Source: Sceloporus undulatus (Eukaryota > Chordata > Lepidosauria > Squamata > Phrynosomatidae). Taken from it: DNA of 64,000 nt. The stretch is from contig NC_056530.1 in assembly GCF_019175285.1 (NCBI RefSeq), positions 2,595,042 to 2,659,041 of the forward strand, in the 5' to 3' direction. Below, piece by piece: positions 22,478 through 39,291 of this stretch (positions are counted from its first letter, which is position 1; each line of letters starts with the position of its first letter). The notes under the pieces are model-generated. The model did no database searches, was not told where the DNA came from, and saw nothing but the letters and a program-made list of their open reading frames with translations. The translations under genes were made by a program, and so were the position numbers.

Positions 22478-22639
22478 TATAGCTTATTCTTTAATAGGAT
22501 TTTTTTTTGGGGAGGGGTGAGGTACAATGTCATGTTAAATTTCAATCTTTTAAGACTCCCTCGCATACACACAAAAAAGCACTGTGGTTTTCACAGGATG
22601 CAGGAAAAAACTCCTGCATCTTAAGTAGCAAACTATTGC

Positions 22640-23400
22640 CGTCTAGTTGCTGTTGTTGTTGGACTGTACCTCCCATCCTCCCTTAGGGCTGATGAGATTT
22701 GCTAAAGAGCCACACAGCCTCTGTCTTCACCAGCTGTTGTTATCCACCTCAATCCAATACAGGGAGAGGCGGGATACAAATAAATATTATTATTATTATT
22801 CCAACTACCCTGTGATGATTAAAACAACTACTTATCAGACAGCTTGGAACTGCCATCTCCACTTTCCGTTTCTTCTATGGCTTGGGCTTGATCCTTTCTT
22901 CATCTTGACACTGATCACTGGAATCAGCTGCCCTCTGATAAAGAGCAGCATGATCCTCTGTTTCAGAGGAGTGTGGTGTTACCTGAGCCCCCTAACCCTT
23001 GTATTTAATGTCAGAGGGCCCAGAGGTTAGTAGATGTTACAAAGAATTTGGAAGGCTGAGGTTTAATTCCACAAGACCAATAGCTTCTGCTTGGAATACA
23101 ACTGCTGAAGAGAGGTTAGTGCACCAATGTCTTAGAGGCCCAAATGAGAGCTCTTTCCAAAATGGGAGCAGCCTCTTTGCGTCTTTCCTATTTTAAGAAA
23201 CCAATACTATTAAATATTAGTGCCTAAATTTCCTTGTTTTGCTCCCTTCATAATTTCTCTCCCCCGTCCCCTTTTTTGTTTGCTTTAAAGCTCTAAACCT
23301 AAGAGTGGAAACTATCTTGTTTTTATTCCCCTGTAACCTGCTCTTGGAACCTTTTTAACTGAGAGGTGGGGCATAAATGATTTAAATAAGTTGCAGGAGG
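22640..23400. other. RH-TMEM50A tail-to-tail spacer, part 1
   Basis: Contains an (ATT)n-tailed retroelement end near 22740-22800 and a further LINE-tail-like stretch near 23225-23390 ('acctttttaactgagaggtg'). No exon was recognised. Confidence 0.4.
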
Positions 23401-24038
23401 CAGAGAGGCAGCGCGATTAAGTTGCCCTTGAAGGATAATTGCTCTATTTTAAAATTTTTCACTAATCACCTTCTAGTTAATGTTGTACAGAACCCCATAC
23501 ACAGTTGGAAAGCTTCTGAATCACTACCCTGGTTCCCTGCAGATGTGTTGACTACAACTTCCAGCAGCCACAGCTCCACACATCTGAAGGATGCCAGATT
23601 GGGAAAAGCTGCACTATGCCACTGATTATGGAGAATATGCATGATTCCAATAAATCCATGCATGTTTACACCCAATTCATTAAAAAAAACCACCCACAAA
23701 TCCCTTAAATTTTGTCCCTTACTCGGGAACAGTAACTATATTATGAAGGCACATCATACATAAAAGAGATATGAAATAAATGTTTATATAGTTTAATATT
23801 CATTATAACAAACACATTCAGCAAGAGGACTTAAGGCCCTCTTTTACTTCTCAGTTTTACATCTATCATACAATGAAATGTTTAATGTCAGAAGCTACAT
23901 GTAGAGAACAGAATAAAAAAAATGGAAATGTGTTTCATGATTTAAAAGTGTAGACAGTTCTCATTTTCAGTGATATCAGAGGGTAAGTGTTACAAAATGG
24001 AAGTGTGTAATTTAAAATAGTAGGGCAGACTCTGTCAC

Positions 24039-29988
<5,950 letters not shown>

Positions 29989-30334
29989 CTACAAGAGAAA
30001 ATGAATTTCATTTCTTTCCCTTTGGCTTTTTAAATGTGCACATTTTTAAGTGGGTTAAAACTTTAAGCATACTAATTCTCTAAATGAGCACATGTAACTA
30101 TCACACACCAGTGTGAGTACGCATTACTATACTTATACACAATGGGGCTGGGAGCTGTGTGGCCCTCCAAATACTGTGGTTGACAGAAGTCGCTAGGAAC
30201 CGCAGTCCAAATATTCCCAGCCACTTTGGTCAACCGCAGTCAATAGTAATGCTGAGAGATGCTGAGAGGAGGAGGAGGAGCACACAACATCCACCGCTGG
30301 GACACACTTGGAAGGATACCGGCATAATGACATG

Positions 30335-30480
30335 CTCAGTAAATGGACCAGAGACCAGAGTTTGCTTCCCTGCTCAGCCAGGAAACCCACTTGGGGAAAT
30401 CGCATTCACTCTCTCAGCCTCAGAGCTGCCATTTAGGGTCGCTCCCAGTCGGAAACCACTTGAAGGCACCCAACAACACA
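30335..30480 (+). repeat. CORE-SINE, partial (TMEM50A intron 1)
   Basis: Retains 'gagaccagagtttgcttccc', 'cactctctcagcctcagag' and the tail 'ccacttgaaggcacccaaca'; the A-box region is lost. Confidence 0.65.
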
Positions 30481-30481
30481 G

Positions 30482-30562
30482 AAGCACCTTTGAGACTCCC
30501 GGAAAGAAAGACGTTGGCGGCAATGAGCTTTCCTAGACTTCAGGCTCCTTGCCCAGAAGCCT
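30482..30562. repeat. Foldback family C, left piece
   Basis: 'agcacctttgagactcccgg' and 'atgagctttcctagacttca'. The matching right piece is at 30972-31056, with about 410 bases between them that include family A copy 2. Confidence 0.6.
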
Positions 30563-30698
30563 AGGAAAGCACCAGTCAAAGATGCCTCTCTGTCTGCAGC
30601 TGGGCCAGTTTCTGGAAGAGCTTGATGGGTTTCCGCTCCATTCAGCTGCATCTGGCGCCTTCCATACTGGTAGCATCCAAAGGCAGGCATCTTTCTTT

Positions 30699-30933
30699 GG
30701 CCCCATACAGACAGGCCAAAATAAAGCTGCTTCGAGTCACTTTGGAAGTATGCTATTTAAATGATGCGCGTGTCCTAAGAATCCGGAAGCTGCGCCAAAG
30801 CCACGCTCCAGTCCTAAGGACTGCAGTGCAGCTTTGGTGCAGCTTCCAGACTCTTAGGACGCATGCATCATTGAAACTCCATACCTCCAAAGTGACCAGA
30901 AGCAGCTTTACTTTGGCCTGTCTGTATGGGGCC
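30699..30933. mobile_element. Foldback MITE family A, copy 2 (variant ends)
   Basis: Ends GGCCCCATACAGACAGGCC and GGCCTGTCTGTATGGGGCC are exact complements. Flanked by TTT on both sides, a 3-bp target duplication. End sequence differs from copies 3-6, so it is a subfamily. Transcribed in the first intron of TMEM50A. Confidence 0.85.
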
Positions 30934-30971
30934 TTTAATGCGAATTGATAGGCCTGTCCCTGGCTTCCCAC

Positions 30972-31056
30972 TTTAATGCATCTGAGGAAGTGGACTGAGG
31001 TCTAGGGAAGCCCATTGCTGCCAACTTCCTTCTTTCAGGGAGCCTCAGAGGTGCTG
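30972..31056. repeat. Foldback family C, right piece
   Basis: 'cttcctcagatgca'-type arm reversed ('gcatctgaggaagtggactg', 'gctgccaacttccttctttc'). Confidence 0.6.
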
Positions 31057-31179
31057 CATGGTTTTAAACCCGCTGTTGTTGATATTATTATTATTATCAT
31101 GATTATTTCAGGGAGTCTCGAAAGGTGACAAGATCGATCTCTCGGCAACTGATTCTAGAGACTAACAGGGCTATGTTTT

Positions 31180-31300
31180 AGACTGTAAGCCTGAGGGCAG
31201 GGAGCCGTTCATTATCCCCGCTGTTGTAAGCCGCCCGGATTCCCAGCGATTGGGCGGCATAGAAAGAAATCCTATTATTATTATTATTATTATTATTGTT
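31180..31300 (+). repeat. Retroelement 3' tail with (ATT)n
   Basis: 'tagactgtaagcctgagggc' through 'gattgggcggcatagaaaga', then an ATT microsatellite. A LINE-type 3' end of the same general style as 8318-8475. Confidence 0.5.
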
Positions 31301-31479
31301 AAGAATAACAAAGCTTAGGCTGCAGAGGGAGCAAGGACCAGCCCAGGAGTGAAGCATCATGGGAACTGCAGTCCATAATGAGGATGATAATAATAATAAG
31401 CCAAGCCCTGGATGGCGCAGGGGAGGCTCCCGAAGAGGCGGGTCCCGGGCAGCTTAGGGCCCCCTCCGGCCCCACTCAC

Positions 31480-31600
31480 CCTCCTGCTGCTCCGGGGCTC
31501 CCTTCAGGCGACCGGCTCCGAGACCAGAAGCCGACTCCGCCTCCTCAGAGTAAACAAAAGGAAAGAGGTCGGCTTCAGGACCCGGATGATGGGAAGGCCC
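31480..31600 (-). other. TMEM50A: TMEM50A noncoding exon 1 (5' end approximate)
   Basis: Only the splice donor is fixed by sequence (31480|31479, GTGAGT). The upstream limit is a guess within the CpG-rich stretch. Confidence 0.55.
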
Positions 31601-31752
31601 CAGCGGCAGAAACCGAAGGCACCCTTGTGCGCAAGCGCGGCGGGGTTAGGATCGCTCTCTCGCAGGGGATGCTGGGTAACAGCCTTTCGAGCTACAGCGG
31701 TGTTATTGTTTTGACCGCTTGCGTCGAAGCGGAAAGGCTGTCTGTCTAAGTA

Positions 31753-32018
31753 CGCATGCGCAGTTTAGCTCGGCGAGGGAAAGGGCCGCGCATGCGCTGC
31801 TTGGTTCGGTGGAGTCCGCACTATGTATTGAAAAGGACCGCGCACGCGCTACCTGGTTTGGTGGAGTCCGCTTTATGGAAGAGGGAAAGGGCCACGCATG
31901 CGCTGCTTGGTTCGTTGGAGCCCGCTTTATTAAGAGGGAAACCGACGCGCATGCGCTACTTGGTTCCGTGCAGTCCGCTCTGTGTATCGAAGACTGAGAG
32001 AAAGGACTGCGCATGCGC
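31753..32018. repeat. Tandem array of NRF1-type palindromes (about 53-bp unit)
   Basis: Six copies of CGCATGCGC or one-base variants, centred near 31757, 31792, 31844, 31898, 31951 and 32013. The shared unit text between them is 'gctacttggttcggtggagt' plus 'ccgctttat'. TGCGCATGCGC is the NRF1 binding palindrome. Spacing of the last five is 52, 54, 53 and 62 bp, so this is a degenerate minisatellite that multiplies one binding site. Confidence 0.8.
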
Positions 32019-32318
32019 TACATGGTCCAGTGTAGTCGGCAATATGTAAACAACAACAACAACAAAATAATAATATCTCTTGTACTTCTGTTTTGTTTTT
32101 TCTTTTAAACTATGTTCACCCGCCTTGAATCCCGTTGAGGGAGAAAGGCGGCGGGATCTACATCTTTGAAATCAATATAAACGAAACAAGGCCAGGCCTA
32201 GGCGCTCCCTGTTTCTATGGCAACCGAGGAGCGCTGGGTCCCCCTCCCTCCGCCCTTTTGCGGCGCATGCGCAGTGCCTCCCATTGTTACCTAACAAAGG
32301 GCCCCTCCCCGGCTGCTC

Positions 32319-32331
32319 TTCTGGAACCTTC
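32319..32331 (+). promoter_or_regulatory. Heat-shock-element-like triplet upstream of RSRP1
   Basis: TTCtgGAAccTTC is a perfect three-unit nTTCnnGAAnnTTC match, about 150 bp before the first RSRP1 ATG. Function is not shown. Confidence 0.4.
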
Positions 32332-32477
32332 TCCTTCAGTCGGAGTCCGGCGCCATCGAGAGAGGAGCGACTTGGCGGCGGCTGTCGACCGAGGGGCCTC
32401 TCCGAAGGCGTTTTGTGGCTCGGGTCTCCTTTCTCTCTTGCGGCGCTTTTCGCTTTACGTTTTATCTGCCTCCCTTC

Positions 32478-32539
32478 ATGGCGCTGACCAGCGGAGCCGA
32501 GCCTTCGCCTCAGAGCCAGGAGCCCTCCCCCGGCTTCCA
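32478..32539 (+). CDS. RSRP1: RSRP1 exon 1 (candidate N-terminal extension)
   Basis: [20 protein letters not shown] plus two bases; donor ttcca|gtgagt. Start context cttcATGg has a weak -3 base. May be partly or wholly untranslated if the exon-3 ATG is used. Confidence 0.7.
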
Positions 32540-35500
32540 GTGAGTCTGAGCAGAATTGGGTCTTAAAGGTGGGAAATGGGTCTCCCCCGGGGCTGCATCA
32601 TCCGCGCTGCGCAGATAACCCGGTTTGACACCGCTTTCTAACGACTGCGGGATTCTGGGAGTTGTAGTTTGCTGTGGTACCAAGGCAAAGGTCTTCAATG
32701 GTGTGGGATTCTGGGAGCAGCCGCGGAAGGCGTCGGTGGTACCCTCCCTCTCTGACGAAGAGGGCTGCCAAGAAAGCCCTGGGCCAGGTTTGCCTTGGGG
32801 CGCCATAAGTCGAGCATGACTCGGAGGCACACAACACACACACACAACACACTCCCCGTCAACAAAGCGCCTGGTGTCCTGGGACGGTGTGGCTGGTAAA
32901 CAGGGCACAGCTGGGGGGACTGGAAGCACTCAGACACCACCCTTGAGCTTCTGGAGCAAGAAAAGGATCCAAAGGTACTGACATCCGTTACGCAAAGGGA
33001 CCTTGTAGCCCCTTTGAGGCTAATGGGGAGAAAAGAGTGGGAGCATAGGCCCTCAGGGACTTTGTCCACTTCCTCAGATGCATTTTCACTCTGAGCAAGT
33101 AGAACAAGCAGGAAAGCTTACACTACTACAGCTTCTTTCCCAAAGGTGCTGCAAGGTCTCTTTCCTCTTGGATGTTTTGAGTTGCTGAGTGACACCAGGT
33201 TTATGTGGCTTTGGTTTGCCTTTGCTGCCTTTGGAGCCCATAAGGATACAAGAAGATCTGCAAATATAACAAAGTGCAGGTGTGTTTCCACACTTTGGCC
33301 TCTTACAGACTGCCAAAATAAAGCTGCTTCGGGTCTCTTTGGAGGTATGCTATTTAAATGATGCCTGGGTCCTAAGAGTCCGGAGGTTGCGCCAAAGCCA
33401 CACTCCATCCCTAAGCACTGGAGGGCAGCTTTGGTGCAGCTTCCTGATTCTTAGGATGCATACATCATTTAAATAGCATACCTCCAAAGAGACCCAAAGC
33501 AGCTTTATTTTGGCAGTCTGGAACAGGCCTTTGTTTCAGTCACACAACATTAAGAATCCTTTCTAAAGCCAGCTGTATTCAAGGTGTAAGATAAGTTAAT
33601 ATATTTCCCATCAGCTTTTGTTTGCAGCCATACTGGGAAGTAACTCACAGAAAGTCTGCCATGCTAAAGCTTAGGCCATTCATGCACTAACCAGTTACAT
33701 CAAGTTTTGCTGCCAGATAGCAAGGCTAACAGCCATAAGACTGAAATGGGGTAAATTTTTAAATAGCAGCAACTACAGTGCTTATTTCTAGATGCTTATA
33801 AAACCTTCTTGGATGCACTTGAATAGTCCCCACCTTTCCTTTGGAGACCATGGTCCTAAGAAGAGGCCAAAGAGTTGTAGGACAGTATATTGTTGCAAAA
33901 CTGAAGCCCATATGCTTCTTTTCTCCGCAGGGGCCCACAACACTCCCATGGCAATCCTGAGCAGAATGGGGCTTCAGCAGCACCTGGCAGTAAGTTTTCA
34001 TGAAATTAATATGTTTAGGGTTTTTCCCCTGGTTCTTCCTTGTGTATAAAATATTTTTGCCCCATCTAATAATAACACAGTACTTGGAAAGGATCTTCTT
34101 TCTTCTGTAAACAGGTTTTGTTATATTGCTTATTCAGCTGCCGGTAGTTAGGACATTAGAACACAAAAAGGATTGGAAAGTACTGTGTAATGTTGCAAGT
34201 TTGTAATCTGTGATGATTCGTTTATGATCCCATTCATTAAGTAGAACTGGGATGCAAAGAAGAGAGGTTCACAGAATCGTGTCACAAACTGGAGAAATTA
34301 GACTGATGATCTGCTGATAGACACAGTGGCAGATGTATGTAGGTTACCTAAAATGGCTGCTGTTACATAACAGCAGCCATTTTAACTGTTAGTATATATT
34401 TTTCCCTACAGTTGATTAAGTCTCTCTGGCCTGAATCTCTCCTTTGAACTCCAAGAGATCTGTTGAATAGCGAATAAATATTTCTCTATATCCCAGTTTC
34501 ATTGTGTTTGTTTCAGTTGAGATTAACAATAAAATTCAGATAATTGTCTGTATATATTTGTACATAGTGCCTCAAAGTTCTGGGTTGTCATTGGAGCTTG
34601 CAGCCAAATAAGCCTGCATAAATGTTTAATGTCTAGGACTATGGGAAAGTAGCACCCATGGTGGCTGCCAAAATGAAAAGGCAAACCACACTGTGGCCTG
34701 TTCCAGACTGCCAAAATAAAGCTGCTTCGGGTCTCTTTGGAGGTATGCTGTTTAAATGATGCATATAAGAATATGGAAGCTGCACCAAAGCTGCACTCCG
34801 GTGCTTAGGAATGGAGTGTGGCTTTGGCGTGACCTCCGGACTCTTAGGACCCATGCTTCATTTAAATAGCATACCTCCAAAGAGACCCGAAGCAGCTTTA
34901 TTTTGGCAGTCTGTAACAGGCCTATATTTTTAAAATGCTTGTTTCGGAGTTACAAGGCCAGAAGTACATTTTGTTGTAGCTCATAGGTTCAGAGCTGTAA
35001 AGCATAGGTCAAGTTCTAGTTTTCATTTTGTCCTCGCCCTCTCTTTCTTCCCAAGAAGTAGTCGTATCTGGCCAGCAGAGAACAGAAAGCACAGGTTCCA
35101 GAAATGATCAGAATGAGAGAGCTAGCAAGAAGACAGATGAGATGACAGACTTCATGGATGATTTGACTTTGACTTCACCAGAAGAGAGGTCTCGTTCAAG
35201 CTCAAGGAGCAGTTGTAGTGGGAGATCCTCCTCAAGATCATCTAGCAGGTCCTCTTGCAGTTCAAGATCCAGTTCAAGCACTTCATCTTCCTCAAGAAGC
35301 TGGAGTCGTTCTAGCAGCAGGTCAAGATCACGTCCAAAAAGGAATTGTTCTCGGAGGAACAGAAGATACTCAAGATCTTATTCCAGGAGTCGCTCAAGAT
35401 CCCTCAGCTACAGATACAGGGAAAGGTACCATCCTAGATACTGCAGCAGGAGATACCGTCGCTCTCCTCCAAGATACAGATCACGCAGCCGTTCTCCTCG

Positions 35501-38337
35501 AAGATCATACTATAGGAGGTCTTACTCCAGAAGCAGATCAAGAAGCCGAAGATACTATGGATTTGGAAGAACCATATATCCCGAGGCTTATAGAAGTTGG
35601 AGAAGCCGTTCGCGATCAAGGTCTCGCAGTAGAACTCCTCTGCGCTTGACTGAAAAAGGTATGGTGGGGATACTGGGCAGTCAAAGAGAGCATAGACACT
35701 ACCACCATATTGACAGAATGAATTCTCAAAGCTTTCCTTTATCTGGAAACTATTCCTTGCTATATTACTGCAGAAGAAAAGTAGTTACTGTATATTAGAG
35801 GGTTCAGAAGCTCTGTCTTATTTGTTACATGTAAAGAGAATATTAGGGCCTGTTACAGACTGCCAAAATAAAGCTGCTTCAGGTCTCTTTGGAAGTATGC
35901 TGTTTAAATGATGCATGCATGCTAAGAATCCGGAAGCTGCACCAAAAGCTGCCCTCCAATGCTTAGGAATGGAGTGTGGCTTTGGCGCAACCTCCGGACT
36001 CTTAGGACCCATGCATCATTTAAATAGCATACCTCCAAAGAGACCCGAAGCAGCTTTATTTTGGCAGTCTGTAACAGGCCTAAGTATCTATTTATGTAAT
36101 GATCTGTTTATGGCTATCATGAATGAGGAGGACTATTAAAAAGAATTGAAAATGAGGTGAGGGAAAGTTAGTGGCTATCAAACAAGTAGAAAAAGAATAA
36201 TAAGGATGAGTTTTATGAAATAAAAAAATTGATTAATGCTTTAACTTTCTGTAGAAAAGAGAGAACTACTGGAAATAGCAAAAGCGAATGCAGCCAAAAC
36301 CTTTGGAACAGACATAGCTTTGCCAGCCAGCTTGAAAATTGCTACAAAATCAAATGAAATTGAAAATGGAAAGCCAAAAGATAGCATGGGGACTGAGGTA
36401 AGTATGAAAGGTCTCCAGATGCAGAAGGTACAGTTTTTTTCAAAACAGCATGAAAAGTAAAACTAAGCTTACTTTGTTATTGGAAAATAAGTATTTCTAA
36501 AGTTCTGCCCTCACCTTTGGAGATGGCAAATCTTAGCCTGTAAAAACAGAATGATCAAGAAAAATACTGATTTGGTGAACATGTTCTTGGAATACCTATT
36601 AAAATCTTGAAAGTAACGTTTTAATGAAAGGAGCCCTTCAATTTGGGCTGTTTTTCACATGTTTTCTTCACCCAGATAAGATTAATTCATTGTTGTTACA
36701 TTTCAAATGGCGTTTAATACCTGTCACATTGTGCAACAAATTGTTCCCAGAAATCCTTTATTTAGACACACAGCGCATTTTACGTGCTTTATTTCTGTCT
36801 TATAGAAATCATGAATATGGTCTCCAGCACTGATGAAGAAAATCTGGTGGTAATTAAGTGGTTGTGGGCTCTTAGTTGTGTTTAGGGGAGGGAGATAAGA
36901 GCCAAGTTAATAAAGCCACATATTTGGATGGTTGGAAAGCTTTCATATATATATGTATATATGTATATAGTAAATAGTACTTGCTGCCATATATCAGTAG
37001 GTTACAAATACTTCCTGAATTTAGCAAGAATGTCATATAGTTGTAAAATTATATAGGTGTACCTCATATTTCAATACATTACGGACATTGAAAATCAGAA
37101 GCAGTAGTTTGTATCTCTTGTACCAAAGTTGCTGGTCTGTTTTTCAAAGCCCTGCAGTCTTGTTCTGTACCAGTTCATGAGGTCACATTTATTATAATGG
37201 AAAGAATTTAATGGAAACACTTCTAGGGACAAAGTTACATAGCATAATGGTGAACATAGGAAGCAAGAACATGGAAAATACTCAGTAATTTTTTTTGCAC
37301 TTAGAACCAGAATATAATTTAAAAGTCTGGTAGCTTTGTTGGGATTTACTTCCTAGGAGACAGATTTAGGATTGAATCTATAATATGTGCATGTTAACTG
37401 AGATGCTAGAACAAGCAAGCATCTAGATTACATTGGTTTTAAAATACAGACCTTCCCCCTCTAGCAATCCAGAAAACAAATTGAAGATGGCAAAAATGGA
37501 ACAGACTGTTTCAGCAGTAAAAGGCATAGCCTGCAGTTCTAATGTGAGTTCATACAACTGAGATTTTCTGTAACTTGCTTGGGAATCAAACAGAAGCCAG
37601 TCCCACTCTGCATGGTGAGACTTATTCCCAAATTGCAACCTTTCATGGCGAAAAGTATAAATTAGAAATTAACATAATACAAAAGAGAGCTGCCTTTTGA
37701 GAATTACTAATCAGAAAAAGCACAACAACAAATACATATTTTGCTGTGATCTTCAGATTTTTTAGATTGCATTTGATACATGGAATCGTTCAAGATTCTA
37801 GTATGGTTTGCATTTTTAAATACCACAAACGACTGAATAGTTTTTAACTTTTGTTCTCCAACTCCTACAATCCGTGAATGTTGGATATGCTGGCTGGGGC
37901 TTTGGGAAATAGCTGCATGACTAGAAGTTGAGGTTCTAGAGGTTTTAAATTTTTCAGCTGTTTTTAAAATCAGTAGAAGGGGAAATTGTCTGGACAGTCC
38001 TCAGACTGAAATTCAGCATTGATAAGAAGTCCTTTAAATAGAAAAAAAATCGAGTATAGAAGCTGAAATGGGTTTATCCTTGAGCAACTCTGTACATCCT
38101 TTGTCTTTGTTCTAATTTAGATTTATTCTTATCATTAGTCTTTTTCTTTTCCAGAAAACAGTGGCAAAGTCTGCAACCCTGAAGCCTGCAAATGTTCCTT
38201 TTAAAGAGACTGCAGGGTCTCCAGGAAGAGAAGAGAAAAAGCAAAGCCCATCTGGGCAATGGATTCCTGTTAAGAATGAGGAAAAAGTTCTATTCCATAA
38301 CTTCTCACCTAAAAGCACATCCTTTAGAGCACGTTAA
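32478..38337 (+). CDS. RSRP1: RSRP1, arginine/serine-rich protein, five coding exons
   Basis: Exons 32478-32539, 33931-33989, 35056-35658, 36255-36397, 38155-38337; GT-AG throughout; 349 codons from the first ATG. Exon 3 carries the RS domain: dense SR/RS dipeptides, then [29 protein letters not shown] and [10 protein letters not shown], which align with human RSRP1 [17 protein letters not shown] and SRTPFRLSEK. Exon 4 gives [15 protein letters not shown] (human ELLEIAKTNAAKALG) and LPASLK. Exon 5 ends SPSGQWIPV plus about 23 more residues where the human protein stops after SPYGLWIPI. RS-domain proteins act in nuclear pre-mRNA processing; the exact job of RSRP1 is poorly known. The ATG at 35142 ([15 protein letters not shown]) corresponds to the human start and would give 280 aa; the upstream ATG adds 69 in-frame residues. 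Confidence 0.93.
32594..32670. repeat. Family B fragment in RSRP1 intron 1
   Basis: 'ataacccggtttgacaccgc' followed by 'gggattctgggagttgtagt'; one half only. Confidence 0.55.
32786..32850 (+). repeat. CORE-SINE 3' tail with (AC)n
   Basis: 'tgccttggggcgccataagt', 'cttggaggcacacaacac'-type tail running into a short CA repeat. Confidence 0.6.
32965..33085. repeat. Foldback family C fragment (RSRP1 intron 1)
   Basis: 'gggaccttgtagcccctttg' and 'ctttgtccacttcctcagat'; worn copy. Confidence 0.5.
33297..33529. mobile_element. Foldback MITE family A, copy 3 (RSRP1 intron 1)
   Basis: GGCC termini and TTT on both flanks. Arms contain 'taaagctgcttcgggtctct' and its complement. The loop is around 'ccctaagcactggagggc'. 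Confidence 0.88.
33931..33989 (+). CDS. RSRP1: RSRP1 exon 2
   Basis: [19 protein letters not shown]; 59 bp; acceptor tccgcag|, donor ggca|gtaagt. Low-complexity polar sequence, not clearly conserved. Confidence 0.75.
34695..34922. mobile_element. Foldback MITE family A, copy 4 (RSRP1 intron 2)
   Basis: Ends 'ggcctgttccagactgcc' and 'ggcagtctgtaacaggcc'. Lies 133 bases before RSRP1 exon 3. High similarity to copy 5 beyond the exon. Confidence 0.88.
35056..35658 (+). CDS. RSRP1: RSRP1 exon 3 (RS domain)
   Basis: 603 bp, about 58% of the coding sequence. The acceptor is cccaag|aagtag; a second in-frame AG three bases on is possible (loss of one Lys). Donor aaaag|gtatgg. Contains the alternative start ATG at 35142. 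Confidence 0.93.
35847..36080. mobile_element. Foldback MITE family A, copy 5 (RSRP1 intron 3)
   Basis: Starts 188 bases after exon 3. Ends GGCCTGTTACAGACTGCC and GGCAGTCTGTAACAGGCC are exact complements. Flanks are tag/taa. Confidence 0.9.
36255..36397 (+). CDS. RSRP1: RSRP1 exon 4
   Basis: [20 protein letters not shown], the best conserved non-RS segment; ends in phase 0 at actgag|gtaagt. 143 bp. Confidence 0.93.
38155..38337 (+). CDS. RSRP1: RSRP1 exon 5 (last coding)
   Basis: 60 residues and TAA. Contains GQWIPV, matching the C-terminal GLWIPI of human RSRP1, then a tail [18 protein letters not shown] that human lacks. Confidence 0.88.
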   Translation, partial: KTVAKSATLKPANVPFKETAGSPGREEKKQSPSGQWIPVKNEEKVLFHNFSPKSTSFRAR

Positions 38338-39285
38338 TATTTGTGTTCTGTTAATTGAGGCATTATAAGACCTAATACTCTCAGAATTCAGGGTTTAAAT
38401 GCAGAAAACGCAAACTTTTAATTTGTGATGAGGTTTGTTTTCCAGATATAGAATGGAGTTCAGAAAACAGAAGTAGAAATTTGTGTTTCTTTACCTTTCT
38501 GTTATTGTAGTGGATTAAATTACAGGTGGGTAATCTTCTAAGTGTGTGTCATGTGGCATTCAGTGTTTTGATGTCTGCACCTCAAATATTACAAATCAAC
38601 CTATGTTTTGTAAACTTTCAATATTTGAGTCAGCGCTTTAAGCAATGTGATTTATGGCTCTTGGTGGTAATTCAGTTGTCTTATGTAGTTGCCCTTACTT
38701 CCTTTTAACCTTAATGCTGCCATACTTTGCAAATGGCGTAAAGCCAATTTTTTTTTAAAAAGTCACGTTAGTTCTTTAAATATTTACTCTTGCTTACTGT
38801 CTTGTTATAGAATCTGCATAATTACTTCTGATGCAGCTTAAAAGCATTTGCAGTGTCACACATGAAGCTCTGAGCCAACTGTGCATGTTGCACATATAAT
38901 TGTCATTAGGGAAAAGCTTGTTCTTAGAACTTGAAATCAAAGATGTTTTTCATTAGATTTTTGCCCAAAGGTGTATTATGTTGTAACACAGACTTCAGAA
39001 GGACCATTTGAGGCTGAGTGTAGCAGACCACAAGCAGAAAAGGCAGCTTTGGAGCAAGATTAGTTAAAATTGTCAATTTAGCTCTCTGGAGATTAGACAT
39101 TAGAAAATCCATAGGCTGTATAGAGCTGTTATTCCCGTTAAGTGTGGTTGATTTGTATGACATTTAAGGAGAGTACTGGAGCATGTAACCTGGTTCAAAA
39201 GCTAGCATCAAGGAGCATTTTGTACAACTAGCATCTTTCATTAAGTTTCCATAAAGACTGGAGTATATGTATAAAAAGATCTTGA

Positions 39286-39291
39286 AATAAA
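39286..39291 (+). other. RSRP1: RSRP1 poly(A) signal AATAAA
   Basis: The first canonical signal on this strand well placed for an AT-rich 3' UTR of about 950 bases; followed by GT-rich 'attactgtgtgacattt'. Confidence 0.55.

Larger units (their letters stand above)
31440..32560. promoter_or_regulatory. CpG-rich bidirectional promoter between TMEM50A and RSRP1
   Basis: Two head-to-head genes start here. A minus-strand donor (aggagg|gtgagt, exon end 31480) marks TMEM50A noncoding exon 1; RSRP1 begins toward the right with its ATG at 32478. GC- and CpG-rich at both ends, with no TATA box seen. The centre is the NRF1-type array, and another GCGCATGCGC lies at 32263-32272. Transcription start sites are inferred, not observed. 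Confidence 0.75.

Noticed and set aside
22223-22624. 133-codon open frame past RH
   Set aside because: It is the translation of the palindromic MITE at 22219-22477; the repetitive Phe/Arg text reflects its repeated blocks.
31703-32049. Repetitive open frames on both strands between TMEM50A and RSRP1
   Set aside because: These are readings through the NRF1-type minisatellite; non-coding promoter DNA explains them better.
32135-32566. 143-codon frame overlapping RSRP1 exon 1
   Set aside because: Different frame from the MALTSG start that splices correctly into exon 2; GC-rich DNA lacks stops.
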